A stretch of DNA of 64,000 nt from Sporosarcina sp. PTS2304 (GCF_003351785.1 NZ_CP031230.1:806001-870000), one strand, 5' to 3'; counted from the first letter of the stretch, positions 15,944 to 25,706 are shown. Notes: generated by a model from the sequence alone, not told the origin. Made by a program: numbers and translations.

Positions 15944-16489
15944 TCAATAAGATTCCACTAAAAATCCCGCTTTTTTTAGTGCGTCTTGTGCTTGCTCTAA
16001 TTGTTCTTCGCGTTCAGCTGAAATGGTGTGAAAATGGGTGCCGCTATCATCCAAGTTCAGTAAATAAGGCGCTTTCGCTTGTTGGATCAATGCGATAAAA
16101 GCCTTTACTTCCTGGCGGTTCGAAACCATAACAGACGCCCGCACATCGCCATATACGGAATGTTCTACTCGCACATCTTTCACTGTTACACCATGGTCTA
16201 CTAAAATATTTAACTCTTCTTCGGTTTGTTCGGGCGCATGGCGGCAAACGATAATGCGTTCGAAGGTCTCTGCAGCTTCCGGGATCGCTGTGTAAAGATA
16301 TCCTTGATTGGTCGCAATAATAGGCTCTTTCTTTGCTTTCAATAAATTGATATCGCTAACAATGACTTGTCTACTAACGTCTGTTAATTCACCAAGCTCT
16401 CCGCCTGTAACAGGTCGCTTTGCTTCTTGCAATGTACGAAGAATGAGCTGCCGTCGTTCTTCACCTGGTATTTTTCCTTTATGCCGCAT
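15944..16489 (-). CDS. niaR: NiaR transcriptional repressor of NAD biosynthesis (YrxA)
   Basis: A nicotinic-acid-responsive repressor of NAD synthesis and niacin uptake genes. An N-terminal winged helix (about residues 8-65, with LTDVSRQVIVSDINLLK as recognition region) is followed by a 3H domain. The 3H domain's metal-binding histidines appear in CRHAPE, EHSVYGD and GTHFHTIS. The ATG at 16489 is preferred over the GTG at 16498 because GAGGTGA precedes it. It lies directly downstream of nifS (12 nt after its stop) on the same strand, divergent from nadC-nadA, the arrangement expected for an autoregulated nifS-niaR unit. Confidence 0.9.
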   Translation of the reverse strand: MRHKGKIPGEERRQLILRTLQEAKRPVTGGELGELTDVSRQVIVSDINLLKAKKEPIIATNQGYLYTAIPEAAETFERIIVCRHAPEQTEEELNILVDHGVTVKDVRVEHSVYGDVRASVMVSNRQEVKAFIALIQQAKAPYLLNLDDSGTHFHTISAEREEQLEQAQDALKKAGFLVESY

Positions 16490-16500
16490 TGTCTTCACCT

Positions 16501-17652
16501 CTACTGTATGACTGCTTTTTCATTTCTTGTATGAAGCGTTTGGGCGATATCCAATAACGCATCTGCTAATAACATTGTGTTTTCTACTGTGGACGTGTGA
16601 CCGAATGAAATCCGCACCAATCCTTTTGCGACAGTCGGTGAGATCTTCATGGCTGTCATCGTTGTAGATGATTGCTGTTGTCCTACCTGACATGCACTTC
16701 CTGTAGATACTGCAAAGCCTCGCCTATTTAATTCTAACATAAGTAGTTGTCCTTCTGAACCATTGACGCAAAAACCAATAATATGAGGCAACTGGAATTT
16801 GTCAGTGCCATAAATGGTGAAGTGTTGTTTTTTTGATTGCAACTTTTCTAGTAGAAGTGTTCGTAATGACTGATAAGTTTCGTATTCATTTGCGACTTCA
16901 GCAAGCTCAGCTGCTCTAATAAACGCAGCAATTGCTGGTACGTTCACCGTCCCTCCGCGAAATCCTCTCTCTTGAACTACACCCGGGAATAAAGGAACTG
17001 CACGAATACGCGGATTGATGTAGACTGCTCCTACCCCTTTAGGTCCGTATAATTTATGGCTAGAAACAGACAGACTATCTACGTATGGAGTAATTTGACG
17101 TATGTGTAGCTTTCCGAAAGATTGGACACAGTCACTATGTACTAAAATGTCTCGTTGCTTTACCAGATCAAAAACTGCACGAATCGGCTGAATCGTACCA
17201 ATTTCAGGATTGCAATGCTGCACAGACACAACGATCGTATCCTCAGTAATGGCTGCTTCAAGTTCTTCTAGATCAATCATTCCTTCCGGAGTAAACGACA
17301 CAGTCGTAATGCGGAACCCTCGCTCATTCAAATAGGCGGCTGCGGAATGAATAGAAGGATGCTCTGCAGCGGTAATAATTATATGATTCCCTTTACTTCT
17401 AGCGGAGTATGCTAAAGATAGTAATGCGAGTGAATTACTTTCAGTCCCGCCAGAAGTGAAATATAAACCAGCTGGATGAACGTCCAGTAGTTCGCCTAAT
17501 CGTTGTCGACATTGCGTCAATATATTTTGTGCCATTCCACCTTCATCGTGCAAACTTGTCGTATTGCCAAAATATTGTTGTGCGATTGCGACATATACTT
17601 CCGCTGCTTCATTGTGCAGAGGAGTAGTTGCTGCATAATCGAAATAATGCAA
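16501..17652 (-). CDS. nifS: cysteine desulfurase NifS, NAD-cluster type
   Basis: A PLP enzyme that removes sulfur from cysteine for Fe-S assembly. In B. subtilis NifS of the nad locus matures the [4Fe-4S] cluster of quinolinate synthase NadA. The PLP-binding lysine is in SVSSHKLYGPKG near residue 198, and the persulfide cysteine in STGSACQVGQQQSS near 320. It has 383 residues, normal length. AGGAGG lies 9 nt before the ATG. It is divergent from nadC with a 107-bp shared control region. A second, housekeeping desulfurase (iscS) lies at 26267. Confidence 0.9.
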   Translation of the reverse strand: MHYFDYAATTPLHNEAAEVYVAIAQQYFGNTTSLHDEGGMAQNILTQCRQRLGELLDVHPAGLYFTSGGTESNSLALLSLAYSARSKGNHIIITAAEHPSIHSAAAYLNERGFRITTVSFTPEGMIDLEELEAAITEDTIVVSVQHCNPEIGTIQPIRAVFDLVKQRDILVHSDCVQSFGKLHIRQITPYVDSLSVSSHKLYGPKGVGAVYINPRIRAVPLFPGVVQERGFRGGTVNVPAIAAFIRAAELAEVANEYETYQSLRTLLLEKLQSKKQHFTIYGTDKFQLPHIIGFCVNGSEGQLLMLELNRRGFAVSTGSACQVGQQQSSTTMTAMKISPTVAKGLVRISFGHTSTVENTMLLADALLDIAQTLHTRNEKAVIQ

Positions 17653-17688
17653 AATGAATGACCTCCTACGATAAATTATGTATTCATC

Positions 17689-17732
17689 TTGTCATAGAAT
17701 GATAAATATGTAAAGATAGGTGTAAAGACAAC
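17689..17732 (+). promoter_or_regulatory. candidate nadC promoter with NiaR-like operator
   Basis: In the nifS-nadC divergent region, TTGTCA at 17689-17694 and the weak TAAAGA/AAAGAT at 17711-17717 could form a promoter. Next to them an imperfect palindrome GGTGTAAAGACAAC (17719-17732, TGT-N4-ACA) is well placed for repressor binding. Assignment to NiaR rests on position; I did not match it to a verified consensus. Confidence 0.35.
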
Positions 17733-17759
17733 TCAAGGATAGTGCGTAGGAGGATATAA

Positions 17760-18614
17760 ATGAATAGAATCAAATTAATTTCCATGCTTGAGCAATTTTT
17801 TCTAGAAGATGTAGGGGATGGTGACTTATCAGCTACTACATTATTTCCTTGCGATGCGATTGGCGAAATGCGGTTGATTGCGAAAGAGGCAGGAGTCTTT
17901 TGTGGGAAAGAAATCATAGTCGAAGGGTTCAGATTAATGGATCCTGCGATTCAAGTGACTTGCAGTATAGAAGACGGAGAAGCAATGAGTGATCAGCAAG
18001 TTTTGGCTACAGCGATAGGCCCTGTTCGCGGTTTATTATCTGCAGAACGTGTGATTTTGAACTGTGTGCAACGTATGAGCGCCATTTCTACAAAAACAGC
18101 TCGTTTGATCGAACGGATGCAGCCTAGTCAGACGCGCTTATGTGATACGAGAAAGACCGCCCCTGGATTACGTATGCTTGATAAATATGCTGTCCGTGTA
18201 GGCGGCGGATATAATCATCGTACAGGTTTATACGATGCGGTCATGTTAAAGGACAATCACCTAGCATATGCAGGATCTATTATGGCAGCTGTTGCGCAAT
18301 TGCGTGAACGTCTTGGGCATACAGTGAAAATAGAAGTCGAAATAGAAACGTTAGAGCAGCTAATGGAGGCGATAGAAGCTGCCCCTGATATTATTATGTT
18401 CGACAACAGAACGCCCGCTCAAATTAGCGAATGGTTGCCATTGGTTCCGTCGTCTATCATTACGGAAGCTTCTGGAATGATTACAGAACAGACAATTGCT
18501 GACTATGGTCAGACGGGAATCGATTACATATCTGTAGGCGCGTTGACGCACTCAGTCACCGCCGCGGACATTAGCGCAAATTTAGAAATTAGAAAGCAGG
18601 GGAATGAAAAATGA
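17760..18614 (+). CDS. nadC: nicotinate-nucleotide pyrophosphorylase (quinolinate phosphoribosyltransferase)
   Basis: Condenses quinolinate with PRPP to nicotinate mononucleotide, releasing CO2, in de novo NAD synthesis. The 284-residue protein has an N-terminal sandwich domain and a barrel with substrate-binding [10 protein letters not shown] near residue 135, [12 protein letters not shown] near 155 and the lysine of MLKDNHL near 168. AGGAGG lies 6 nt before the ATG. The next gene, nadA, starts at 18611 and overlaps by 4 nt. No nadB precedes it. Confidence 0.95.
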   Translation: MNRIKLISMLEQFFLEDVGDGDLSATTLFPCDAIGEMRLIAKEAGVFCGKEIIVEGFRLMDPAIQVTCSIEDGEAMSDQQVLATAIGPVRGLLSAERVILNCVQRMSAISTKTARLIERMQPSQTRLCDTRKTAPGLRMLDKYAVRVGGGYNHRTGLYDAVMLKDNHLAYAGSIMAAVAQLRERLGHTVKIEVEIETLEQLMEAIEAAPDIIMFDNRTPAQISEWLPLVPSSIITEASGMITEQTIADYGQTGIDYISVGALTHSVTAADISANLEIRKQGNEK

Positions 18615-19717
18615 TGTCAATTATGGATGCAGTAAAAGCAGAAGGAATGTTACCCGAGCGATACAAATCGCTTACTGTTTCAGAGATGAAAGAAAGAATC
18701 CGCCATATTAAAGCGACGCTTGGGACGAAGTTATTTATTCCAGGACATCATTATCAAAAGAATGAAGTCATCCAATTTGCGGATGCTACAGGTGATTCGC
18801 TTCAATTGGCACAAATTTGTGCAGCGAATGAGCAAGCGGAACATATTGTTTTTTGTGGTGTGCACTTTATGGCCGAGACTGCTGATATTTTGACGACAGA
18901 AAACCAAAAAGTATATTTGCCGGATATGCGTGCGGGTTGTTCCATGGCAGATATGGCGGATATATTCCAAACAGAACGTGCGTGGGTAGAATTGGAGAAG
19001 CGCTTCGGAGATACGATTATTCCTTTAACGTATGTTAACTCCACTGCAGCAATTAAGGCGTTTGTCGGCCGCCATGGGGGAGCAACCGTCACTTCTTCAA
19101 ATGCGGCGGAAATTGTAGAGTGGGCATTTACACAAAAGAAACGCATCTTGTTTTTGCCCGACCAACATTTAGGGCGTAATACGGCATACAGTTTAGGCGT
19201 GCCGCTTGACCATATGGCTGTATGGAATCCTATTACAGATGTTTTGGAATATGATGGCGTGGATGAAAAGTGTCAGGTGATTTTGTGGAAAGGTCATTGC
19301 TCCGTACATGAAAATTTTACTGTTGCTAACATCGAAAGTCTTCGTCGTACGGAACCAGATCGTAAAATTATTGTACATCCTGAATGTTCTTATGAAGTCG
19401 TCTCTCTATCAGATGATAATGGATCGACAAAATATATTATCGATCAAATTCAATCAGCGGCACCCGGTACGAAATGGGCAATTGGAACAGAGATGAATTT
19501 AGTGAATCGGCTCATAGAAAATCATCCTGAACAAGATATTATTTCATTGAATCCGTTAATGTGTCCTTGTTTAACGATGAACCGCATCGATCTTCCTCAC
19601 TTATTATGGTGTTTAGAAAGTATTGTAGAAGGCGCCGGACATAATATGATTACAGTAGATGATGAAACTTCCGAAGAAGCCATTGCTGCACTCGATCGCA
19701 TGTTGCAACGTCCATAA
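18611..19717 (+). CDS. nadA: quinolinate synthase NadA
   Basis: Makes quinolinate from iminoaspartate and dihydroxyacetone phosphate using a [4Fe-4S] cluster. The 368-residue protein is the long Bacillus form. The three cluster cysteines are visible in [10 protein letters not shown] near residue 111, GHCSVHENF near 231 and CPCLTMNR near 320. The ATG at 18611 overlaps the nadC stop; a second ATG at 18614 is equally plausible. Iminoaspartate would have to come from an aspartate oxidase or dehydrogenase encoded outside this cluster. Confidence 0.95.
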   Translation: MMSIMDAVKAEGMLPERYKSLTVSEMKERIRHIKATLGTKLFIPGHHYQKNEVIQFADATGDSLQLAQICAANEQAEHIVFCGVHFMAETADILTTENQKVYLPDMRAGCSMADMADIFQTERAWVELEKRFGDTIIPLTYVNSTAAIKAFVGRHGGATVTSSNAAEIVEWAFTQKKRILFLPDQHLGRNTAYSLGVPLDHMAVWNPITDVLEYDGVDEKCQVILWKGHCSVHENFTVANIESLRRTEPDRKIIVHPECSYEVVSLSDDNGSTKYIIDQIQSAAPGTKWAIGTEMNLVNRLIENHPEQDIISLNPLMCPCLTMNRIDLPHLLWCLESIVEGAGHNMITVDDETSEEAIAALDRMLQRP

Positions 19718-19730
19718 ATCAATTTTCAAC

Positions 19731-19758
19731 TTGACAATTGCGTCAATTATTGTATGAT
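19731..19758 (+). promoter_or_regulatory. sigma-A promoter of the proBA T-box leader
   Basis: A perfect TTGACA at 19731-19736 and TATGAT at 19753-19758 with a 16-nt spacer, 13 bases after the nadA stop. Transcription would start near 19765. Confidence 0.8.
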
Positions 19759-19764
19759 TGTGAA

Positions 19765-20007
19765 AATAGAAGATGAACGTTGATGAAGGATTAGTAGACA
19801 AATAGTACGTGCTAGAGAGCGGATTCCAGCGGCTGAAAGTTTCCGTCACATTGCATTTGTTGAACCTGCCTTTGGAGTCTTATGAAAACATAAGCGCGGA
19901 CCCCGGCGTTATGGGGAGAGCGGGATTCTGTAATGGAATCCAATACTGGTGGCACCGCGGAAGCAAAGTCCTTTCGTCCTGATTATAGGATGATTGGGCT
20001 TTTTTTC
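19765..20007 (+). promoter_or_regulatory. T-box leader of the proBA operon
   Basis: A tRNA-sensing riboswitch that lets transcription continue when uncharged tRNA binds. Stem I contains AGTAG on the 5' side of the specifier loop; ACAAAT pairs with ATTTGT above it and GAAGG with CCTTT below. The 3' side reads TGAACCTG at 19861-19868. CCT (19865-19867, Pro) is followed by a purine as usual and fits proB-proA; the overlapping CTG (19866-19868) would read Leu. The T-box sequence GGTGGCACCGCGG is at 19948-19960. A terminator hairpin (AAGTCC...GGGCTTTTTTT) is at 19966-20007. Confidence 0.9.
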
Positions 20008-20058
20008 ATGGTTTTTGTTAAATATGAAGTGATTTATAGGAATGGCGGGAGAATGAAG

Positions 20059-21156
20059 ATGAAAAAACAGCGAATTGTTGTGAAAATAGGTAGCAGCTCA
20101 CTGACAAATGATAATGGGGAAATCGATCAACTGAAATTCAATGATCACGTAGATGCGTTGGCCATGTTGAAAAATATAGGTCATGAAGTCATAGTCGTTT
20201 CTTCAGGAGCGGTGGCGGCGGGTTTTGCCCGACTTGGATATCCATCCCGCCCTGTGACGATTAAAGGGAAGCAAGCGGCAGCGGCTGTCGGACAAAGCTT
20301 ATTGATCCAGTCGTATATAGAACGGTTTAGTGAACATGCGGTAGTTCCCGCACAAATCCTTTTAACACGGCTCGACTTCTCTAACCGAGAGCGGTATAAC
20401 AATGCATTTGCGGCCATGTCGGAACTATTGGATCGGGGAATTATGCCGATTATCAATGAAAACGATACAGTTTCCGTTGAAGAATTGACATTTGGCGATA
20501 ATGATATGTTATCTGCACTCGTAAGCGGATTTTTACATGCCGACCAACTAATTATCCTGACTGATGTGAATGGGATTTATACGAGCAATCCACGCCTAGA
20601 TCCTGATGCCGTGCGTTTGACTCATTTAGATGAAATTACAGACGAATTATTGAGTGGAACAGATGAGTTAGGATCAAAAGTAGGCACCGGGGGTATGCGC
20701 TCGAAGCTACTGGCGGCCAAGACTGCACATACATTAGCGGTTCCTGTCTTTATCGGCACAGGGTATGGCCCGACTAAACTATTAGATATTTTAAAAGGGC
20801 ATGGAGATGGGACGTATATTTCCAGCCCGTTCGGCAGTGTGATTAATACGAAACGGCAATGGATTGCCCTGCATTCAGAATCGACCGGCCGTCTGTATGT
20901 GGATCAAGGAGCAGAAACAGCTATTTTACATAATGGTCGTAGTTTATTGCCGGCGGGTGTATTTAAAGTCCAAGGAAGCTTTGAAGTAGGGGAAGTAGTG
21001 GAAGTGTATGGGGTGGAAGGGCTAATCGGCAAAGGAGAAGTGACCTATTCTTCTGACCAATTAAGAGATACTTTACTAAAAAGAGTGAGACAAGCAGAAC
21101 GATTTGAACCGATGCTTGAAGTAATTCACCGCGATCGCTGGGTACAAGTACAATAA
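20059..21156 (+). CDS. proB: glutamate 5-kinase
   Basis: Catalyses the first step of proline synthesis, phosphorylating glutamate to glutamyl 5-phosphate; feedback-inhibited by proline in this family. An amino acid kinase domain (VVKIGSSSL near residue 8, INENDTVSVEEL near 135, DVNGIYTSNPR near 170) is followed by a C-terminal PUA domain from about 275. The length, 365 residues, equals the B. subtilis enzyme. GGGAG at 20047-20051 fits the ATG at 20059 better than the ATG at 20053. An open frame extends back into the T-box leader but is not coding. Confidence 0.94.
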   Translation: MKKQRIVVKIGSSSLTNDNGEIDQLKFNDHVDALAMLKNIGHEVIVVSSGAVAAGFARLGYPSRPVTIKGKQAAAAVGQSLLIQSYIERFSEHAVVPAQILLTRLDFSNRERYNNAFAAMSELLDRGIMPIINENDTVSVEELTFGDNDMLSALVSGFLHADQLIILTDVNGIYTSNPRLDPDAVRLTHLDEITDELLSGTDELGSKVGTGGMRSKLLAAKTAHTLAVPVFIGTGYGPTKLLDILKGHGDGTYISSPFGSVINTKRQWIALHSESTGRLYVDQGAETAILHNGRSLLPAGVFKVQGSFEVGEVVEVYGVEGLIGKGEVTYSSDQLRDTLLKRVRQAERFEPMLEVIHRDRWVQVQ

Positions 21157-21171
21157 AAGGGGAGACTAACA

Positions 21172-22416
21172 ATGAGTGAAATTAGACGAAAAGGACAAGC
21201 CGCTAAAGAAGCTAGCGTAGCACTGAATATCGCAACGGCTGATCAGAAAAACGAAGCGTTGCAATTAATTGCAAGTCAACTGTTAGAAGAACAACAAGAA
21301 CTTCTTGCAGAAAACAAGAAAGATATTGACGAAGGCCGTGATAAAGGCATTGAATCAGCAGTGTTGGATCGGATTTTGCTAACGCCCGAACGAATCGAAG
21401 CGATGGCGGAAGGTGTTCGGTTAGTTGTCGATTTAAAAGACCCGATCGGTGAAACATTGGAAGAAATAGAGAAAGAAAATGGTTTACATATCGCCCGTAA
21501 ACGCGTGCCGATCGGTGTTATCGCGATGATCTATGAAGCGCGTCCCAATGTGACGATTGATGCAGCTTCTTTAGCCTTGAAGACAGGTAATGCAGTCATT
21601 TTACGCGGAAGTTCATCTGCAAAACATTCAAATTTGGCACTTTGGCGTGTGATCCAGCGTGGACTCGCGAAAAGTTCCCTGCCCGTGGATTCTGTCCAAT
21701 TAATAGAAGACACGAGTCGCGAAACGGCAAAAGAATTATTTACACTCAATGAATATGTAGACGTTCTGATCCCGCGCGGTGGTGCGAAGTTGATCCAAAC
21801 TGTCATTCGTGAATCCACGGTTCCTGTCATTGAAACGGGTGCAGGAAATTGTCATATATTCATTGATCAATCAGCTGATAAGCAAATGGCGATCAATATT
21901 GTTGTAAACGCAAAAACTCATCGTCCATCCGTTTGTAATGCGATTGAAACAGTCATTATAGATGAACAATGGCTGAACGAGTATGGAGACGCGTTATTTG
22001 CTGAACTGCGCAAAAAAAACGTCCGGTTGCTCGGAGACTCTGCTGTTCAACAAATCGATGGATCGATAGAAAGTGTCGATGCAACGGATTGGACGAGCGA
22101 GTTCTTAGATTTAACATTACGTGTGAAAAGTGTTAAGAATATAGAGCAGGCACTCGACCATATTAAGCAGTTCAGTACGAAGCATTCAGAAGGAATTATT
22201 ACGCAGTCAGACGAACATGCGGAAAGATTTTTCAACAGTGTAGATGCCGCAGCTGTCTATGTAAACGCCTCTACGCGCTTTACTGATGGGTTTGAATTCG
22301 GCTATGGCGCAGAAATGGGCATCAGCACACAAAAGTTGCATGCAAGAGGTCCAATGGGATTAGAAGCATTGACTTCATCCAAGTTCGTTATTAAAGGAAC
22401 AGGTCAAATTAGATAA
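21172..22416 (+). CDS. proA: glutamate-5-semialdehyde dehydrogenase
   Basis: Reduces glutamyl 5-phosphate with NADPH to glutamate semialdehyde, which cyclises to pyrroline-5-carboxylate. The 414-residue aldehyde-dehydrogenase-fold protein shows [17 protein letters not shown] near residue 120, PRGGAKL near 200 and the catalytic cysteine in [12 protein letters not shown] near 250. GGGGAG lies upstream of the ATG, 15 nt after proB. It forms one transcript with proB and, by spacing, with the following aminotransferase. Confidence 0.95.
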   Translation: MSEIRRKGQAAKEASVALNIATADQKNEALQLIASQLLEEQQELLAENKKDIDEGRDKGIESAVLDRILLTPERIEAMAEGVRLVVDLKDPIGETLEEIEKENGLHIARKRVPIGVIAMIYEARPNVTIDAASLALKTGNAVILRGSSSAKHSNLALWRVIQRGLAKSSLPVDSVQLIEDTSRETAKELFTLNEYVDVLIPRGGAKLIQTVIRESTVPVIETGAGNCHIFIDQSADKQMAINIVVNAKTHRPSVCNAIETVIIDEQWLNEYGDALFAELRKKNVRLLGDSAVQQIDGSIESVDATDWTSEFLDLTLRVKSVKNIEQALDHIKQFSTKHSEGIITQSDEHAERFFNSVDAAAVYVNASTRFTDGFEFGYGAEMGISTQKLHARGPMGLEALTSSKFVIKGTGQIR

Positions 22417-22434
22417 TACTCAGGAGGTTTTACG

Positions 22435-23508
22435 ATGACAACTCAGATTATGATTAATCAAACGACACAACCAAAAGAAAAGCCCGCAGCAGATAATCCA
22501 TTAGCATTCGGTACTATTTTTACGGATCATATGTTTGTGATGGATTATACGCATGGAACAGGCTGGCATGACGCGCGCATTGAGCCGTATGAGCCATTCT
22601 TGTTAGATCCGGCCGCAATTGTTCTCCACTACGGCCAAACAGTGTTTGAAGGGCTAAAAGCATATCTCAATGAAGAGAAAGAAGTGGTACTGTTTCGTCC
22701 GGAAGAAAATATGAAACGGCTGAATCGTTCCAATGATAGATTGTGCATGCCGAGCTTTGATGAGGAGTTCGTCTTGGAAGGTTTGAAGCAGTTAGTATCA
22801 TTAGACGCTGATTGGATTCCCGATAGAGCAGGTACATCGCTGTACGTTCGTCCATTCATTTTCGCAACGCAGCCCTACTTAGGCGTAGCACCGTCGAAAA
22901 ATTACCGCTTTATGATTATTCTTTCCCCAGTAGGACCTTACTACAAAGAAGGCATGAATCCAGTGAAAATTGCTGTGGAATCTCAATTCGTTCGTGCGGC
23001 AGTAGGCGGGACGGGCAGTGCAAAGACAGCGGGTAACTATGCGGGTGCGATGAAAGCGCAAGAAGTGGCAGAAGCGGGCGGCTATTCACAAGTATTGTGG
23101 CTAGACGCAAAAGAGCATCAATACATTGAAGAAGTCGGCGCTATGAACGTCTTTTTCAAAATTAACGGAGAAGTAATTACACCGAGTTTGAATGGGAGTA
23201 TTTTAGAAGGAATTACACGGAAGTCAGTAATTGAATTGCTGCAATCGTGGAATATCCCCGTCATTGAACGCAAAGTATCTATTCAAGAAATCTTTGATGC
23301 AAACGAGGCGGGAACGCTTGAAGAAGCATTCGGCACAGGAACGGCCGCTGTTATTTCTCCGATGGGGGAATTGTTCTGGGACGGTAAAAAATGTGAAATT
23401 AACGATAACGAAATAGGTGAATTATCGTTAAAACTATATGATACGATTACGGGAATTCAGACGGGTGCGGTCGAAGATCCATTCGGCTGGGTAGTGAACG
23501 TAAAATAA
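22435..23508 (+). CDS. ilvE: branched-chain amino acid aminotransferase
   Basis: A fold-type IV PLP enzyme that interconverts leucine, isoleucine and valine with their 2-oxoacids. The 357-residue protein shows VFEGLKAY near residue 68, the PLP lysine in GSAKTAGNYA near 198, EEVGAMNVFF near 230, and a C-terminal GTGTAAVISP phosphate-binding loop near 302. AGGAGG precedes the ATG, only 18 nt after proA with no terminator between. It should therefore fall under the proBA T-box, an unusual partner for proline genes. Glutamate linkage between the pathways might explain it (inference). Confidence 0.92.
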   Translation: MTTQIMINQTTQPKEKPAADNPLAFGTIFTDHMFVMDYTHGTGWHDARIEPYEPFLLDPAAIVLHYGQTVFEGLKAYLNEEKEVVLFRPEENMKRLNRSNDRLCMPSFDEEFVLEGLKQLVSLDADWIPDRAGTSLYVRPFIFATQPYLGVAPSKNYRFMIILSPVGPYYKEGMNPVKIAVESQFVRAAVGGTGSAKTAGNYAGAMKAQEVAEAGGYSQVLWLDAKEHQYIEEVGAMNVFFKINGEVITPSLNGSILEGITRKSVIELLQSWNIPVIERKVSIQEIFDANEAGTLEEAFGTGTAAVISPMGELFWDGKKCEINDNEIGELSLKLYDTITGIQTGAVEDPFGWVVNVK

Positions 23509-23534
23509 CTGTGCAAGTTTTCAAGAAACGATTC

Positions 23535-23563
23535 GTGACAAGTCCGCTTCTGTGAAGTACACT
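23535..23563 (+). promoter_or_regulatory. candidate promoter of the lipoprotein gene
   Basis: GTGACA at 23535-23540 and TACACT at 23558-23563 with a 17-nt spacer, 33 nt before the gene start. Confidence 0.45.
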
Positions 23564-23595
23564 GTAAATAGTTTTGATTGAAAGGGAGTTTCTTG

Positions 23596-24387
23596 ATGAA
23601 CAAGCGAATATTCGTTTTATTCCTAGCTGTCATCCTATTTACAATGGCAGGATGCGGGAAGACTTCTTCCGCGCCATCGAGTCCGCAAGATGTACTCGAT
23701 AAAGCAGAAGAAGCGATGAAAGAATTGAAATCAGTTCATTCGAGCATCGTTTATGATGAAAGCATCGTGACGTCTGATCCAGTAAAACGCACAAGCAAAA
23801 ATGTACAAATCCAATCGAATGTAGAATTAGATCCTTTACAAGTTTCTGAAGAGGCGCTCTACAAAATACCTAAACAGGGACGTCAACAACTTCACATTTT
23901 TCAGCAACAAGACCAAATGGTAATTAAAGTGGATGAAGAACCTTGGCGTCAGTTGACAGAAGAACAACGTAACGGTTCATTTGGAGTCTTTTTACCGTTT
24001 GCCACGCCTGTGATGGATTTCGACTTGATCAAGCCATTTATGGAAACTGCTGAGATGGAAAAAGTCGATTACGGCTATGCATTACATTTTTCATTATCAC
24101 CAGCACAATATCGTCAGTTGGTGAAAAATGTCTCCGTCTACAGCCATGAGCCGGAACGCTTGATCCATACGCATACAGGCTTTCCGGTCGTTGATAAAAT
24201 GGATATTGAATTGCGTGTGAACGAAAAAACATTTTTCGTTACGGGTATAAAGCTTTCTGCGCAAGTGACTAGTTATTTTGAGCGTGACTATATACGCTAC
24301 AAGCAAAAGATGGATGCGACGTATAGTTATTTTAATGACATTGATCCAGTAACTGCTCCTGCAGAGGCGGCAACGTTACTGCAATGA
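23596..24387 (+). CDS. putative lipoprotein (DUF6612/LolA-like)
   Basis: A secreted lipoprotein of 263 residues. Positive residues (MNKR) precede a hydrophobic stretch and a lipobox ending MAGC with the cysteine near residue 20. The mature part is predicted beta-rich, with a helix near the start (DVLDKAEEAMKELKSVHS). It resembles the LolA-like lipoproteins of Bacillota often annotated DUF6612. The ATG at 23596 follows AAAGGGAG by 7 nt. Monocistronic, with its own promoter and terminator. The cargo is unknown. Confidence 0.75.
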   Translation: MNKRIFVLFLAVILFTMAGCGKTSSAPSSPQDVLDKAEEAMKELKSVHSSIVYDESIVTSDPVKRTSKNVQIQSNVELDPLQVSEEALYKIPKQGRQQLHIFQQQDQMVIKVDEEPWRQLTEEQRNGSFGVFLPFATPVMDFDLIKPFMETAEMEKVDYGYALHFSLSPAQYRQLVKNVSVYSHEPERLIHTHTGFPVVDKMDIELRVNEKTFFVTGIKLSAQVTSYFERDYIRYKQKMDATYSYFNDIDPVTAPAEAATLLQ

Positions 24388-24389
24388 AG

Positions 24390-24428
24390 AAAATCCACGA
24401 AACCGGTTGGTTATCGTGGATTTTTTTT
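24390..24428 (+). terminator. terminator of the lipoprotein gene
   Basis: AAATCCACGA near 24391 pairs with TCGTGGATTT near 24414, followed by a run of T. It overlaps the 3' end of the convergent rarA. Confidence 0.8.
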
Positions 24429-25706
24429 GCCTTTAAAAGATTGCAGTTTTTTATGAATAGCTGCCATTCTCGCTTCTTCCCCTGCCGCGACAGGTGTATA
24501 AAATGTAGTGCCTACTAACTGATCCGGTACGTATTGCTGATCAGTCCAACCGCCGAAAGAACCGACCGGCGTATCGTGAGGGTACACGTAACCGCCATGT
24601 CCGAGTGCCGCAGCCCCGTCGTAATGTGTATCACGTAAATGCATCGGAATTTCACCGGTCGGTTGATCGTGAAGTGTTTTCGTCGCTGCGTCAATTGCTT
24701 TATAGGCAGAGTTCGATTTAGAGGCGAGACACATTTCCACGACTGCAACAGACAAAGGAATACGCGCTTCAGGCATGCCTAAGCGTAGAGCCGCATCTGT
24801 AGCCGCCACTACATGAGCACCGATGTCTGGTGCGGCTAATCCTATATCTTCATAACTCATGACGAGCAAGCGTCGTGTGACAGCTGTAAGATCACCGATT
24901 TCAAGCAATTGCGCCAAATAATACAGAGCCGCGTCTACATCACTGCCACGTACACTTTTTTGCAATGCTGACAATAGATTATAGTGGTGAGATCCTTTTT
25001 TATCTCCTAGTAAACTGACCCTCGTCAATAATTGGGACAGAAGTTGATCTTCCACTAGTATTTTGCCGTCCTCTTCGTCGCTTGCTGCTAGGAGAGATTC
25101 TAAAAATGTCAGTGCTTTGCGTGCATCTCCATTCACGCCATCAGCAATTTTTTTTAGTTGCTCCGTCGTAATGTCGATGTTTTCCTGACCTACGCCTTTT
25201 TTGGGATCATGCAATGTTCGTTCTAGTAATTCGAGTAAATCATCCGGCTGCAACCGTTTTAATTGAACAATTTCGCCGCAACGCGAACGAATGGCCGGGT
25301 TTACGTCATGGAATGGATTCTCCGTCGTTGCCCCAATGAGTACAATCGAGCCGCTTTCTACATGAGGGAGCAAAGTATCCTGCTGTAATTTATTAAAACG
25401 GTGAATTTCATCTAAAAACAATAAAACTTTGCCGGTCATCCGCGCTTCTTTCACGACATCTTCTATATCTTTTTTTCCAGCAACAGTCGCATTCAAAGCG
25501 ATGAACGGTAATTTTGACGTGCCAGCAATGGCATAAGCAAGAGACGTTTTGCCGATTCCCGGTTCACCATATAGTAAAAGTGAAGGGACATGCCCATTCG
25601 TAATCATTCGATATAAAGGAGTATTTTTGCCGATCACGTGATCTTGTCCAATCACTTCATCAATCGTCTCAGGCCGCATGCGGAAGGCCAAAGGTTCGTT
25701 ATGCAT
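24411..25706 (-). CDS. rarA: AAA+ replication-associated recombination protein RarA (MgsA)
   Basis: A clamp-loader-like AAA+ ATPase that acts at stalled replication forks. Walker A is GEPGIGKTS near residue 48, Walker B is LFLDEIHRF near 95, and sensor 1 is IGATTENP. The C-terminal half carries the MgsA tetramerisation domain (MSYEDIGLAAP near 285). The product has 431 residues. GGAGG on the minus strand fits the ATG at 25706; upstream in-frame ATGs would add 24 unsupported residues. TATAAT at 25743-25738 is a likely -10. Divergent from cymR, as in B. subtilis (yrvN). Confidence 0.94.
   Translation of the reverse strand: MHNEPLAFRMRPETIDEVIGQDHVIGKNTPLYRMITNGHVPSLLLYGEPGIGKTSLAYAIAGTSKLPFIALNATVAGKKDIEDVVKEARMTGKVLLFLDEIHRFNKLQQDTLLPHVESGSIVLIGATTENPFHDVNPAIRSRCGEIVQLKRLQPDDLLELLERTLHDPKKGVGQENIDITTEQLKKIADGVNGDARKALTFLESLLAASDEEDGKILVEDQLLSQLLTRVSLLGDKKGSHHYNLLSALQKSVRGSDVDAALYYLAQLLEIGDLTAVTRRLLVMSYEDIGLAAPDIGAHVVAATDAALRLGMPEARIPLSVAVVEMCLASKSNSAYKAIDAATKTLHDQPTGEIPMHLRDTHYDGAAALGHGGYVYPHDTPVGSFGGWTDQQYVPDQLVGTTFYTPVAAGEEARMAAIHKKLQSFKGKKNPR

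Noticed and set aside
16501-17652. nifS as part of a nitrogen-fixation cluster
   Set aside because: Neighbours are niaR, nadC and nadA, so the NAD-linked desulfurase role is the better reading.
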